Source of the DNA: Isoperla grammatica
Lineage: Eukaryota; Arthropoda; Insecta; Plecoptera; Perlodidae
Assembly (NCBI GenBank): GCA_945910005.1
Contig: OX246745.1
Location: 8,782,765-8,846,764, forward strand
Direction: 5' to 3'
Length of the DNA: 64,000 nucleotides
The notes below the pieces were generated by a model. The model did no database searches, was not told the DNA's origin, and worked only from the letters and a program-made list of their open reading frames with translations. Shown here in pieces: positions 24,350-36,849 of the stretch. Made by a program: the position numbers and the translations under genes. Every line of letters begins with the position of its first letter. Position 1 is the first letter of the stretch.

Positions 24350-24585
24350 TGTCGGTGTTGCCGAGCTACTTCGTGGATGCTCGCACGTGGCCGAACGGCT
24401 CCGATCTCTGCGAGTGTCGGCTCGGCTCGGAGCGGCGAGCCGTCAGTAGTGATCAAGCGTTTGTGTAGAGTACCCGTGTGCCGCGCGATCGGAGCGAATT
24501 ACGTCGAGCCATGTGCGAGCATTGTTCCCGCGGAAACGTGTTCGTCTTTTAAATTAGTTCGCAAACCGCGCAATACAGGTATTTC
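24350..24585 (+). promoter_or_regulatory. CpG-rich block, possible promoter and non-coding first exon
   Basis: This is among the densest CpG stretches in the window, with many CG dinucleotides among AT-rich neighbours. It runs up to ACAG|GTATTT at about 24575-24580, a plausible donor. The 103-codon reading frame across it (24377-24688) matches no family I know and crosses the putative donor, so I do not call it a protein. The + strand orientation and absence of another gene make it a candidate first exon for the LHFPL6-like gene 9 kb downstream. Confidence 0.35.
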
Positions 24586-25318
24586 TATAGATATAGAATT
24601 AGTAAATCATATTGGTCGATGTTTTAAAAGTACAGTTTACATTATTGCTAGTGGAAAGTGTTTTTTTAGCATAAATTCCTTCGAGTGACACATTCGTAAA
24701 ATATGTGTTTCTGAATGGAATTTAGTGTATTATACCTGATGTTGGTCAGGAAATGTATTACTTATTTTTAACGTCCATGTAAAGATAAAAACGTGTTTTT
24801 TATTTTCTATACCTGTAGTCAACTTATAGAAAGACAACCAACGACATGTAAATGAACGTGTATCGTTATTATTCGGGTGCTTATCGGCTTTTAAAGAGCG
24901 TCTACATTGCGTCATAATGATAGGCTACAGTTGCCACACACTTTCAACCAAGTTTATAATTATTTGGATGTGTGTCAAACTCGGTTGGAAGTTATGTTAA
25001 TTGGAATAATATAGCAGCCTTCCTTTTTCAATTTCACTCCCAAGTTGATTATACAGTTAAAAATTCCTCGCTTATACAAATAAAAACTAAGGATAAAACT
25101 TTTCTAGCGTCATTTTTGAGAGTCGATTAAGTGCATCAAACCCAAAGGAAACCTTAAGCGAGGGTTTTGTTTTGATTTTTCAATAGTGGCCGACGACCAC
25201 TCAACAGTTTGAATCTAACACTTCAAAATAGGTTAATTATTTAATCCAGTTATGCACATTTTTGTGGATTTCTCTCCTGTTGTATACAAAACGTGTCTTT
25301 AAATACCGTATTTAACTA

Positions 25319-25442
25319 ATGGCGTTTTCCAATGGGCTGCACTCAGTGCGCACTGGCGGGGCTATTTTATTGTTGTGCATTGTTGTTTTAATTGTTGAAG
25401 GCGCCCTCAGTGCGGTCCAGTGGAACCATTGGAAAACGGCAT
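25319..25442. mobile_element. Short MITE
   Basis: ATGGCGTTTTCCAATGG at 25319 and its inverted copy ending at 25442 (CCATTGGAAAACGGCAT) differ at one base. A second inverted pair around CTCAGTGCG lies just inside. The interior is AT-rich and non-coding. Confidence 0.6.
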
Positions 25443-26039
25443 AAGGTGATCGTATTTCAGATGAAACACAACTCAGGGACGGGGGGATTTATAACTACCA
25501 TCAATAACTGGGTTTTGACGTGTAAGTATTCCAGGTTTGAGAATAGTGTATTGAGTTGACAGTCTTCGGCAAACCAGAGGCAATCAGACTATAGCAGTAC
25601 TGTAGACCCGACCATGTAATTCTACTGATAGTAAATTACAACGTGAATCACGGAACGTAACATATAATCAACTGAGATAGTAGGAGTAGACCTACTTGTT
25701 AGTTCTTACCACGTGGTATCCGTCACTCGGTGCTTTCAATACAAATATATAAGGCTACTGCCACATCACGTTTTAATTCTGTAATTTAATGAGACACAAA
25801 GCTAATAATTTTCGTTATAGGCCTAATGAAAATAACATTTTAACTACACCCCTGCTATCAACTATCGAGATCAGTCATATGAACAACAGTAGATTTGTTC
25901 TGTAAATAATGCTACATAATAAAAATAAATATTGAACCGTTTACCAAAATTTGGAATCAAAACATGGGATTTCACATGCATATTTATATTCATTATTACA
26001 TGATGATTCTTGGTGCTTTACGTTTATATTATTCCAAAA

Positions 26040-26182
26040 ATGCTATTCGAGACAATGAGGGGTGATGGATGAAGATGAAAGGACATTCACAAAAACCCAT
26101 GTCTTATGCGGGATTCGAACCCACGTCCCTAGGAGCCACACGCTTAGGACCCAACAGCATGAGCCACCGTAGATGGCATTTT
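26040..26182 (-). mobile_element. tRNA-derived SINE, family B
   Basis: On the minus strand a tRNA-like head (TGGCTCATGCTGTTGG, then B box GGTTCGAATCC at plus 26111-26121) is followed by a body with GTCCTTTCATCTTCATCC and ATCACCCCTCATTGTCTCG. The second half is shared with the copy at 47500-47612. Confidence 0.65.
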
Positions 26183-27799
26183 ATTATTTCTCAGGGGTAT
26201 ATCGAGGGGGGGGGGGGGTATCAGGGTATTCGAACCCCTCCCCCCCCCCCCCCTCCGAAATATTAAAGGATAATATTCATAACATGATGCGGTGCTAGAT
26301 ATCATTAAGGACATTAGAAAAATGATTAAAAATGTATTACGAGTGGATCAGTTTAGACAATTTAAGATATTTCATCCAAACACAGTAGATTTTGCATCCT
26401 ATTTTCTGTAAAATCTGTAAATGTTCTAGATAAAAATATTCTTTCCATATTTTGATTGCCATTTTAAGAATACGAACAAAAAACAAATTTTTACAACCGC
26501 TGTTATAATTTACAGAAATCCAACTCTAGGTTGTACAATCTCCTGTAAATAAAATGTAAATTTACCTGTTTCAAGTAGATGGTAGGAAGTAGGAAGTAGA
26601 AAGTTAAGTTGGTACCATTGGGCCCGGCTATTGCGTAAACATGAGACGTTGGGGCAACTTTAGTTCTTCAAGTTTTAACAGTTTTCAGCATGTAGTGAAA
26701 ACATATTAAAAAATGTGCTTGGTTGCGACAACCAAGTACGTTCCATGAATGAAGTGTTTAGTATCGTATTTAGTACCCCTGACGTAGGATATTCCAGCCA
26801 TTCCTTCAATGAGCTCATAGTCCTTCATGACTGGTGGCAGTGTTCACCGTTACAAGTTAATAACTTCGTATAAAGCAGGAAATTAAATTGTTTGCGTCCA
26901 GAGGGCAAACATATATTATTTCTCATGGGGAAACCTGTGAAAGGAAGTTATATATATTTGACGAGCCGGTGTATCAATAAAATCGCCATTTGACACAGTA
27001 CTTAATTAACTTTATTACTAATTCATTTCGCGACCGTTCTTTAGGGTTTACAGCCTATTTGATTCGTCCACGAAATTGCTTTTGAAATACTTACTCGGTT
27101 ATATTTCGTTGATATGGGTTGACGCTGTAAACAAACGAATATTACGAGCTGTTTTTAAGTTGACTTTAATTGTTTCATCATGAAGCTACAAAACCTTTCG
27201 TATTCAAATCTATTATTTCAATTGAAGGGACGAATTAGTTTTGCCTTATAACAATTGTTTGCCAATAACAATAGCGTAAAACTTGTTTCCTTTTAAAAGG
27301 TAAACATTTCAATAGATACTAGGTAGAGAATGATTTGTCTTTATATAAAACAATTCCCGGTATATTGTTGACTAACTAATCTTTTGACTAGAGTCAACCT
27401 ACACAGGGGACATTTCCTCCGTATTTTCAGCGTTATACAAAACCTTTATATTTATGCTCCAGAGAAGAATAATGTAGACAAGTAAGACTGGAATATACAT
27501 TTTTTATCTCTTGAAATAAAAACCAAACGGGCCCCCCTCCCCTCCCGCCACCCCCCCCCCCCCCCCTCCCTCTTACAAATTGATGAACTGAGACCCAAAC
27601 CAACCAACACACAAAAACAAAATATTTGGTCTGAACTTTGACCGATTCAGCTTTCGTTTCTCAACGTTGACAAATGACTTGACTTCATCAAAGTTCTTGC
27701 CAGACTTTTTTATAACATCAATTTCGTAGAAAACAATTTTCCGTTCTCTTTTTCATCTCAACAGGTTAAAACGCACGATTCTGTTGTCAACACGCACTA

Positions 27800-27900
27800 A
27801 TACGACCTGGCAATCGGAACCAAGGGTCGTTGGTTCGAATACCACCTTAGGCAATGGTCTGTGTAAATGTCCTCAATCCTCGTCTTATCACTGCATTATT
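27800..27900 (+). mobile_element. Possible tRNA-derived SINE fragment
   Basis: A B-box-like GGTTCGAATACC follows a short tRNA-like stretch, then AATGTCCTCAATCCTCGTC. It resembles the head-body junction of the other SINEs, but no full match to family A or B is visible. Confidence 0.3.
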
Positions 27901-28315
27901 AGATGCGAAAACAAGAAACGTGGATGTGGTCGAAAACATTTAGGTTACACAATGTCAACTAAATGAGCCTTGTATTTGACGATACTGAGCCGATGGCTAT
28001 TATAAACAACTAAATTTAATTGAAATTTAATTAAAAATCAACTTTACACAATGTTCAATATATAGACTAGAGGAGTTTCCGAAAAGTGTGTTTACGTTTG
28101 AAAACATGACTCATTAGTGGGTATAGCAAATTCTTCTACCTGAGGACATCAGGAAAGCGAGACACGGAAAGTGGCCGCCTCCTTATAACAACACCAACGG
28201 CAAAACATGGCATTTCGGAACAATTTTAAGGATTTAAAAACTTCGTTCTCAAGTATTTTTATTAACTCGGAGTTTTACGATAATAATACACTAAACTACG
28301 CCCGGCTACTTTTAA

Positions 28316-28427
28316 TATGGCGATATTTTGGAGTGTTCAAGTCTTTTCTCAAGCTCGGTCAGTGCCCGATGGAGCATTGACCGTGCTTGAGAAAGGAGTA
28401 GGGTACTCCGAAATATCGACACATGCG
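28316..28427. mobile_element. Foldback family E, copy 2
   Basis: Arms CGATATTTTGGAGT and ACTCCGAAATATCG are inverted with one G-T pair. Inside, CTCAAGCTCGGTCA pairs with TGACCGTGCTTGAG, followed by AAAGGAGTAGGGTACTCC and GAAA. Confidence 0.55.
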
Positions 28428-29061
28428 TAACCCCAATGCGTCTTACTTATCATACATGAATGCGTTTGTTGATGATTAAAAAATCAGAGCTTTAGAAATC
28501 TCTGCTCAAAATGTAAACAAAATTTAGTAATCAATGTTTTTATTTCTAAAAACATAACATAAATCATATCAATGGTTTTATTCTAAAAACATTGAAATGG
28601 GGAACAAAGAAAAACCTCTGCGTAGACTTAAATTATTATCTTGTAAAATATAATATTTTACAACATCGCCCCTCTAAAATGATTGCGGAACAGTATTCAA
28701 ATCATATTTCATTAATGCCATCAAAGGAGTCTGGTTGAAACCGTATCAATATTTGGATAAATTCCAAACTTCCACAGCGCTGTGATATGCGAATGTTTGG
28801 TACACTTCCTCGCAGGGTTATGACTTGGTGTCATTACTCGTTGTGTGGTATGCCTGCTATTCTCTCCTTTCTATTAATTTCAAAGAGTCCCTTTTTATGT
28901 TTCTTCTAAATGTTAAAATCTTTTCCTGACTCTATTTTAGAACGTTTGTAATTTCCTAATCCCTAAATAATTAATTTGAATTTCAAAATTATTTCCTTTC
29001 TTGAAGTACAACGATGGGAAATTAACCGGATCTCTTTCATCACTCTCTGAGCTTCCAGTCA

Positions 29062-29230
29062 TAGGGTCAAATGCATAGTCGTCCCTCACGTGCTCCTCAA
29101 CTCAGCCTTTCCTCAGACTCGCCAACCACCAAACACAGAGCAGTTCACATAGCAATGCTGCTCTGTGATTGGGCGAGTCTGAGGAGAGGCTGAGTTGAGG
29201 AGCACGTGAGGAACGACTATGCATTTGATC
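29062..29230. mobile_element. MITE family D, copy 1 (about 169 bp, long inverted repeats)
   Basis: The left end TAGGGTCAAATGCATAGTCG and right end CGACTATGCATTTGATC are inverted, and the inverted match continues for about 75 bases (CTCACGTGCTCCTCAACTCA, CTCAGACTCGCC). The loop is short. If the terminal TA is the duplication this fits Tc1/mariner-type MITEs, which is an inference. Confidence 0.75.
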
Positions 29231-30344
29231 AGCCGGTTATAATGTATACACGCGTTCTGAATTACAATCCAACAACTCAACGAGGCTAATCTCCCTTGAT
29301 AGAGTTTACGATGATATTGTGTCCGCCGTCAACTAGTTGTGATGGTAAATGTAAAGACAAATCTCTACCACTAAGTTACTGTTATATCACATCAATGTTA
29401 ATGACATTCAGAAATCGCTCAAGCCAAGTGTGTCTCCTTGACGTAAAACATAAATTCGCAAACGTGTTAATAAAATAAGCTGATTCATAAGCGGATATAT
29501 TATATAGTTCTCATATATAAGCTGATAACTGGTGGAGATCTAAACCGAGACCATTCAGTTACAGAGACCATTTTCTACTTCTGATAATTTACTACCCACC
29601 CTACCAATCTTTGCAGGTTCAGCAAACAGATTTGAAAATACACCAATTTTATACGGTGGGTCCTTTTAGTGTCTCCCTAGAATCGACCGCCCCACGAACC
29701 CACCCCTGTACTTTATGATTCAAGATAGCCGATCCACCCCCGCCACCACCAGCGAAAGCAGTAAATGCCTGTTTGCACCTCTGACAACTGAAACAAGAAG
29801 TGAACTCGATATGAAACCAATTTGTCAAGCCGACCGCGGTGAGAACACAAATCGGGTGATTTATCTAACTAATTTGTTTCAACCATCAAACGTGAAACAC
29901 AAATGGAGAGCGATAACATTTTTCAACCACAGACTATAATTTTTCGGTTTCGAAATGACACGTTCGCTTGGTAAACGGCGTATTAAAACACTAGCGATTT
30001 GATTTACCTGCTTGTATATTCTGACAGCGATTTTGAAAACATACACGCTATATAAGTACCGGAATCTCTAACTACATTGAAGCGCTGGGAGGGCGGGGGG
30101 GTGGGGGGGGGGGGATTGGGCATATGAGGCTACATCTCTCACTCATCGATATCTCGTCTTCAATTGTATCAACATATACGAAGTAATAAATCGTAAAAAT
30201 GAAATATCACTATGGTTGTTATGCATACAAGCTTTACAAGCTTAAGTTATTTTAAAGAATTTAGTAAGGATTTGCTAAAATGTTGTTAGAGCTATTGTGA
30301 CTAGATTACTGGTTTTTCCAAGCTTTTCCTAATCCTCAAGGGAA

Positions 30345-30515
30345 CGCTTAGATTGAGTCTTCCTATCTTACTAACAGAACAGCCCTCGAGCATTTCTTAC
30401 CAACTATCCTGAAGCCCTAATACATCTGGTAGTGGTTGCTCACCTAAATAGGGGCACCTTGGATCAAGCTGGGGTGCATCCTACAACAGGGATTTCTACA
30501 AAAAATTATTATTAC
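30345..30515 (+). mobile_element. SINE family A, 5'-truncated
   Basis: The body and 3' end are recognisable (GATTGAGTC, CTCGAGCATTTCTTACC, AGGGGCACCTTGG, GGTGCATCCTACAACAGGG, ATTATTATTA tail); the tRNA head is absent. Confidence 0.65.
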
Positions 30516-31537
30516 ATGTAGGTATCAAAATCAACCCCAAAGACTTTATTACATTATACTGTACGTACGTCTGCATACTGCATGTCTATGTGACCCTATC
30601 CAGGCTATACCCATACCTGTAGACGTACACACCTGCATTCAGAAGTTTTAGAGCCAGATTGGGGGGGGGGGGGGGGGGGGGTTAATTACTTGAATTCGTA
30701 ATATGATTTTGATTCATGAAGATATTCCTTTTAATTGGCGAAGGAGATCAAAGTTTCTGTAGCAAAAAATGATTTAAATTAAGGACGTTTTACAACAAAG
30801 CGTATAGAAAGAACAAAGCTCGTTAATTTTCCAGTTGGAACTCGAAGAAAGTTCGGACAGGCATTAGTATTACGTCTTCAGCTCAATTTAGTTTTACGTT
30901 TTAACTTCTCATTTTTTATGCGTTGAGTTGCTTTGTATTATTATTTTAATTTAAGCAATGATACCGGCTATAATGAATTAATAATTATTCCTTTAGGTCT
31001 AAAGTAAGTCAAAGTAAGGTTTCGGTTTCGGTTTCGGTGTCAAAGTAAGCAACCCGTCCCGGCTTGCTTACTTTGACAATAATAACTTGGAAAAGGCATG
31101 AAACAAACTGGGAATCACTATAGAATGTAGAAACCATTGATCAAGACGTAAAACAATTATGATAAAACGGGACTCTATGCAACAATTATGATTTAGAGAT
31201 TGAAAGTATTGTAAAAGGGATTTAGATTGTGTCAAACAGGCGGTACAACTAAAGGAGACAACTACTGTACCGACGCTTCATTGAAGACGTCTTGTCTCTT
31301 GACACCTCTAGGACTGTTGACCAAAAGGCCACAATATTACGGTCCGAATTCACTAAGCTTTTTAATCGGCCGATTTACTAATCTCGGATTGGTTACCATG
31401 GTTTAAACAAACATTACATACAAAATGCATAGTGGCTTTTACCGGTTGCCATTTTTGATCTCCGATTAAAAGAAAATCGCCGGATTTTAGTTTGGTGAAA
31501 CTGCCCCTACATCATATAGGATCAGCATTCTATCTGG

Positions 31538-31613
31538 TGATTGAGGGAAACCTTTCAGTCAGGATTGCCGGTGACCGGAATCGAACCGGTGACCTCCCGA
31601 GTTAGAGTCTCGC
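31538..31613 (-). mobile_element. SINE family A head fragment
   Basis: On the minus strand this contains CGAGACTCTAACTCGGGAGG, the B box GGTTCGATTCC, GGCAATCCTGACTGAAAGG and little more. The 5' side ends in a GT/G-rich tract at about 31614-31633. Confidence 0.65.
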
Positions 31614-31789
31614 GGTGTGTGTGGGGGGGGGGGCTCACATTACAGTTCGTTCGACTTGTTTTTCTCAGCCAATACTCGCTTGCCATCAGTCAATCATTCT
31701 CTGACACAACAAAACGCAACTGTGTAACTTATACGTATACTTGGAAACTAACGGGTTCTTATATTGCTCGATCTATTTCCTCACAGTTC

Positions 31790-32020
31790 ACATTGCACTG
31801 GTACGCACGCTTACTGTACATTAGGTGGGCACTGGTACGCTTGCTTACTGTGCATTAGGTGGGCACTGGTACGCACGCTTACTGTACATTATGTGGGCAC
31901 TGGTACACACGCTTATTGTACATTAGGTGGCCACTGGTACGCACACTTACTGTACATTATGTGGGTACTGGTACGCACGCTTACTGTACATTAGGTTGAC
32001 ACTGGTACATTAGGTGGTCA
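31790..32020 (+). repeat. 34-bp minisatellite, about 6.5 units
   Basis: The unit contains CACTGGTACGCACGCTTACT and GTACATTAGGTGGG. The last unit is shortened. Predicted peptides across it are repeats and not genes. Confidence 0.9.
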
Positions 32021-32313
32021 GTGGTATGCTCACTTCCACTTACTGTGATCACTGTATTTTAAACACAATCATCCAATCTGCTACCCGTTTTACATTCGAC
32101 ACAGAAAGTGGCCAGCTGTGCTGTACCCGGTTTTTATGTAATCACCATACTTAAAATAACAGGTTAGTTTCCTTTGCTTTTCGTCACAAGTATTAAATTA
32201 TGATGGATATTATGATAGATGGGTATTATGTATGCGACAACCGTGCGTGGCATCGAATTAGCCGTGCCTTTTAGTTTTACGTGAAACCTCCGGGGACCGA
32301 ATTGATCCCCTTT

Positions 32314-32419
32314 CACACACGCACACGCACACGCACACGCACACGCACACGCACACGCACACGCACACGCACACGCACACGCACACGAACACGCACACGC
32401 ACACGCACACGCACACGCA
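32314..32419 (+). repeat. (CACACG)n hexamer repeat
   Basis: About 17 CACACG units with one GAACAC interruption. Six-base periodicity gives Thr-Arg and Ala-Cys frames that are not genes. Confidence 0.95.
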
Positions 32420-32949
32420 GTTACAAGTTGTGTAGACTCCCTTATCAAATGTTATTTTTCTATGTTAATGCTTATTATTTGATTTTTGAGAACAGAATAT
32501 AGTGGTCACTCCTCCACGTTCTAATAGTTCTACTTTAAAATCCATCTATTTTGAGATGGGCTTTGAGGGTTCTACTTTAAATCATACATTCTCACACATT
32601 TACATGTTGGTACTTCTAGAGTATTTCCTTTTTTCCCTATAGTTGTATAGTTGTGAGTTGTGATGCCTTCTTCGTTTCGATCGTCAGCTTGTTTATGGCA
32701 GCATTTAACCACCTGTAAGAAGGAGGGGTAACTGATGGAGGGGGTAACTCTAGTCTGCCGAAGACCGTCAACTGACCCCTGGTCGCTGTGGTAACCAAAT
32801 TAATTATCATCGGCAAAGCCCTAGGGGGATCAAGAGTGAACATTTAACCCGCGGCATCGATTTCTTTCCGAAATTGTCCCTAAAAGCCGAAGCCGATTGT
32901 AGTAGTTTTAATTGAACCGCTTCGTCGTAGTTCGTATAGGCCTATCGTA

Positions 32950-33266
32950 TCACACCGAAACCAAATCGTGCAGACAGACAGACAGACAGAGCAGTGTTGC
33001 GTGACGCTAATATAATAATCTACTAACACGCAAACTTGTTGAATTTTAAACCTATTCCGTCGCCGTTTGATTCGAGTGTTTTTGTAGTTGGTGAAGACAA
33101 GACGAGACGAGAAGTAAGGACGAGGGAACAGCTCAGTCTTGCTCTGTTCGTCAACGATGCATTAGGCGTATGACGTCATCATTGCTACAGCTGGATCTCC
33201 GTCAAGATATTTTAATTGAGATGAAGCACTAAAGGTCAAGCGCTCTAATTGTGTGTGACGTGTTAC
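32950..33266 (+). promoter_or_regulatory. Candidate promoter/5' region of the LHFPL6-like gene
   Basis: The stretch has more CpG than its surroundings, a (CAGA)n run at 32971-32991 and a perfect CRE palindrome TGACGTCA at 33171-33178, about 170 bases before the ATG. No TATA box is obvious. If GTGTTACAG at 33258-33266 is used as an acceptor, this region would be intronic instead and the promoter would lie further upstream, for example near 24.4 kb. Confidence 0.3.
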
Positions 33267-33343
33267 AGTGACTTCAAAAGTGTTTTCTGACAAATGTGTT
33301 GCAACCTAACCTGATACAGCTGACGACTGACTGCAGAGGCATC

Positions 33344-33445
33344 ATGGCAACATCCTTGACTGGTATCGGCATCCTGTGGGCATTCCTCTCGCTGGCTGCC
33401 GCTCTCCTGTGCTGTTCGGGATTTTATCTGCCGTTTTGGATACAA
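33344..33445 (+). CDS. LHFPL6-like tetraspan protein, first coding exon (partial gene)
   Basis: This exon encodes the start of a lipoma HMGIC fusion partner-like protein, a four-pass membrane protein of the claudin/PMP22-related superfamily. The 34 residues MATSLTGIGILWAFLSLAAA...FYLPFWIQ line up with vertebrate LHFPL6 (formerly LHFP): MA-SLT at the start, the I-WA-LS core of the first membrane helix (about residues 7-28), and a GF-P-W ending. The ATG has A at -3 and G at +4. The exon ends CAA|GTAAGT, giving a strong donor at 33446 in phase 0. A possible acceptor (GTGTTACAG) ends at 33266. An in-frame ATG at 33296 would add 16 residues that the family lacks, so I prefer 33344. No later exon is recognisable to the end of the window. 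Function is poorly defined for this subfamily; related members are accessory subunits of receptors or mechanosensory channels. Confidence 0.8.
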
Positions 33446-34283
33446 GTAAGTAAAAAAAAAAAAAACAATTTAAACTTTGTCTTGAGATTTTGTATTTTAT
33501 ATTCTGATGTTGTCTTGTAGGAAAGTTGTTATACCCAATTCTGAAAAAGACAAATAAAAGAAGTAGGTAGGCGACTTAAAAGTTAGTGTGACTATAGCGC
33601 GCCGCGCGGCATGTGCCGGGACTACGTGACGATTGCTCTCGCTTCACTTTTATTTTATCCAATGTCAGCGGAGGTAATTTCACACGTGGCTAACACACAA
33701 TAGGTCCCCACCCCAACAATGAATAATATGCACAAATTACAATTGGACGAGTAATCATCTGAATACGTTTGGGACCAAATTACAGTCAATTCTAATTTTA
33801 TCAAACTATGGTTGTCGCGTTGATAAAAACGCCGGACTGGCAAAAGACTTGCAGGATTTTCCATGTGTACAGTAGATTTTATATTGTTAGCTATAGAATT
33901 GCTAATTACTAGATTGATTACTAGTGGATAGTTATTAATACCTTACCTTTTGTTATATGGTAGATAACAAAATAGTAGTTTCTTTATCAATAGATAGATC
34001 ATGATTACATTAGTAATCCTGGCCTGAAAACTAATATTGTGACTGATGTCGAGCCTCGCGCTAACTAAAATGATCAACCGAGCACATTCAAACGATATAC
34101 ACTATTTTATATCGTTGACAAGTTAATTACCGGTGACAAAGTGAGGGCGTTTGTGTGCAGCCCCTAAGTAGTTGTGACAGTTGTGACATGTGAGAGTCGA
34201 ACCTAGAGTTGATGGGCGTTGTTTGATGTACCCGCTTATGCAGTCTATCTTGGGCGTGCTCTGTGGATAACGATATGCACCCC

Positions 34284-34583
34284 TATACCGTTGAGTGAGT
34301 AATATAGGGTAGAGTCGCAACGCAATCGGCAGTTTGTCTACTGCCTTTTTTACTGTCCAACATACTTAAGTCGGGTAGTAGAAGTTCGCCAAGCGACGCG
34401 ATGACGGAGATTTCGGCTTTCTTCGTATATCTTCGGTGAAGTAGCCGACCGATCAGGCTCCGTCATCGCGTCGCTTGGCGAACTTCTACTACCCGACTAA
34501 AGTATGTTGGGCAGTAAAAGGCGGTAGACAATCTGCCGATTGCGTGGGGCCTCTACCCTATATTTCCCACTCAACGCCTATAC
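34284..34583. mobile_element. 300-bp foldback element, arms about 126 bp
   Basis: Arms 34284-34409 and 34458-34583 are inverted. The inner 45 bases are perfect or nearly so (GTAGTAGAAGTTCGCCAAGC, GACGCGATGACGGAG), with identity falling outward through CAATCGGCAG and TATAGGGTAGAG to GTTGAGTG. A 48-base loop contains a smaller CGGCT/AGCCG stem. Confidence 0.75.
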
Positions 34584-35997
34584 GTCCCACGACGCTGGTA
34601 GGCTCAACTTCCATAATCTCTTTCTGAGAGTCTTTTCATCTGTCTACACTCTACAGCCATGAAGGTGACCTTCATTAACACGAAAGATTCTGGTTCGATG
34701 CCAGTCAGCAGCAGCCTGACTGATTTTTTTTTCAACGTTTTCCTGTCAAAAATAGGGTCGTAGTATAGTTGCCATTTCTCCTGAGGGTACTTATTTTCTT
34801 AACTAAGGTCCACTCTTACAATGTCCCAATAACTACTTATTCGTCGAGTTGCTTGTTTTCTCCATGGTAACCACCAATCAAACCCTTGAAATAGCCCTCC
34901 AAATAGCTTAATTGCTACAAATAACTTTCTTATTTGGAGATTGTAAGACCGGCCCTAAATCTATTATTAGTAATAAATATGAAATATAAATTTTAAAACT
35001 CTTATTACTGATTAACTAAAAAATTATAAATATTTAGCATACATATTAGTATTACTGAAACGCTAGCGGGTATACGTAAAGCGGATTTTCACCGGTCAAG
35101 TAAGCTGGAGCCGAGTAAAGATCGTTTTATTCGCACGTGTGAAGGAATTTGGCTTGTGTGACTTTTGGCTCTTGACAAAGAAACAGTTCAACATGGTGTG
35201 TACACCACACAACACATCCTTTTTTTAAAACTCCGGTTGTTATTTATCCAATATATAGCTATGGTAGAATGTATTGGAACTGGAAAACAACAGAAAGGAA
35301 ATTTATATACTTTCCAAAACAACAAACATTTTGCTGGTTTTCTCGTGGTTTCAGCAGCTTATTGAATCTTGGCCTTATAAAACTACTGCATGGTCTAGTG
35401 TGAACTGTATGTATACTATACTACATTCCATGAATACGGATTTCTAAAGTTCTCTTCGACAGCCGCACCGCAATTATTATCACTTCGTAATTACTACCCC
35501 GCAAGCGACATTCACTGATGAGAATGGGGGTTGAGTTTTTGTATACGATTCTATCTTACATCTCCCCGGCGAATGGACTCTTCCAAATATCGTTATCCGC
35601 AATAATTTATGCTTCGAAGATATTATTCAACTTTAATTTGTATACAACCAATAACCACCAATGGAATGTGGCACATGAAATATTCACTTATTAAAAAACG
35701 TATTTAAGAAAAAAAATTTTCAAGATACAAATTTAGTAATGTTTAGTAATGTAAATGAAATCCAAGGTCGGATAAACTAATCGAAAACAAGCTTATCAGT
35801 GAATCTTGCATACTATGTATACCCCTACTCACACACCAGTCACTATATTTACCACAGTATTTAGACTTATGTTGGATTCGTCATGGACCACATTACAACA
35901 TAACTGACACATTTTAGTTAGATTTATTACCTACACAACAATGCATTCAATTGTTGCATCCTCTTCAGCATAATGGGGTAGTGGGACAGTTGGCAAG
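34584..35997. other. Non-coding, no gene seen
   Basis: A B-box-like GGTTCGATGCC near 34691 may be a SINE remnant. Nothing else is supported. Confidence 0.45.
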
Positions 35998-36009
35998 GAC
36001 GATGACGAT

Positions 36010-36088
<79 letters not shown>

Positions 36089-36089
36089 G

Positions 36090-36125
<36 letters not shown>

Positions 36126-36145
36126 CGATGACGATGACGATGACG
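35998..36145 (+). repeat. (GATGAC)n hexamer repeat
   Basis: About 24 GATGAC units with a few substitutions. Met-Thr, Ser and Val-Ile frames arise from it. Confidence 0.95.
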
Positions 36146-36284
36146 AATTCCAAAAATGCCTTATAACTGAGGAAACGTGGAGTACAGGAACATCGGTTGG
36201 AGGTTCGGTCTGCAAAGACATATACGTGTTATTGCTATAGGTACCACAACTGGGATGTTATAAACCTGTCGACCATAGCTCATG

Positions 36285-36312
36285 TTATCATTATCATTAT
36301 CATTATCATTAT
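36285..36312 (+). repeat. (TTATCA)n short repeat
   Basis: Four to five TTATCA units, 140 bases after the GATGAC array. Confidence 0.8.
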
Positions 36313-36849
36313 GATAAGGTGACTAGACATGACTGTGCCAACAGCTGTTTCATTCATCTACTATACTATGCAATTATAACATAAACCAATAGTAGTTTGC
36401 CCCCGATCCCATGTATATGTGTACACTTGCCGCCATAGTACATAACCCTACTTTGTCAACACCTCTCGGGTTATAGTTCGTGATTTGCTCGTTGAGTGAA
36501 CCTAGCAATGTGTCTGCTGTTTGTTTTATTAATATATTTTGCAATGGTATTTAAAATATTGGTCCCTGGGTAGAGAGAGAGGATATTAAAATAAGCTTGG
36601 GATTTAACCTATTATTGGCATTCGCTAAACGCGCTCTTACTTCAGTGTAGATTTATTTCAAGTCTTGAATTTCCATTGAGTAATATGCTCTTTATAGTTC
36701 ATAAAAGGAGCACTCGTCTCAAACAAATTTGATCTGAAAAATAGTTCTTCCGTTCTCAAAAGAGCATATTTAATATACTTACTCGTGCATTATTTTCTTT
36801 CCCCGTTTTAGAATAGTACTTTATTGATGGGATAGAATCACTTTAAAAG

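Larger units (their letters stand above)
24586..29061. other. Non-coding apart from listed repeats
   Basis: Holds the MITE at 25319, SINE fragments and foldback E copy 2. G/C runs are at about 26206-26218, 26240-26252 and 27552-27566. No exon is recognised. Confidence 0.5.
29231..32949. other. Non-coding apart from listed repeats
   Basis: Contains a 21-base G-run at 30661-30681, a GGTTTC short repeat at about 31019-31037 followed by an inverted GTCAAAGTAAGCAA pair (about 31037-31078), and a weak foldback at about 31345-31500. No exon is recognised. Confidence 0.5.

Noticed and set aside
24377..24688. 103-codon ORF in the CpG-rich block
   Set aside because: No recognisable domain and it crosses a plausible splice donor; CpG-rich DNA is poor in stop codons, so the frame is expected by chance.
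26090..26180. tRNA gene on the minus strand
   Set aside because: The tRNA-like head continues into a SINE body shared with 47500-47612.
31019..31037. GGTTTC run as an interstitial telomere repeat
   Set aside because: Only three to four units and not a known animal telomere unit.
32164..32502. Ala-Cys and Thr-Arg repeat ORFs
   Set aside because: Derived from the (CACACG)n array.
35931..36221. Poly-Ser, Met-Thr and Val-Ile ORFs
   Set aside because: All derive from the (GATGAC)n array.
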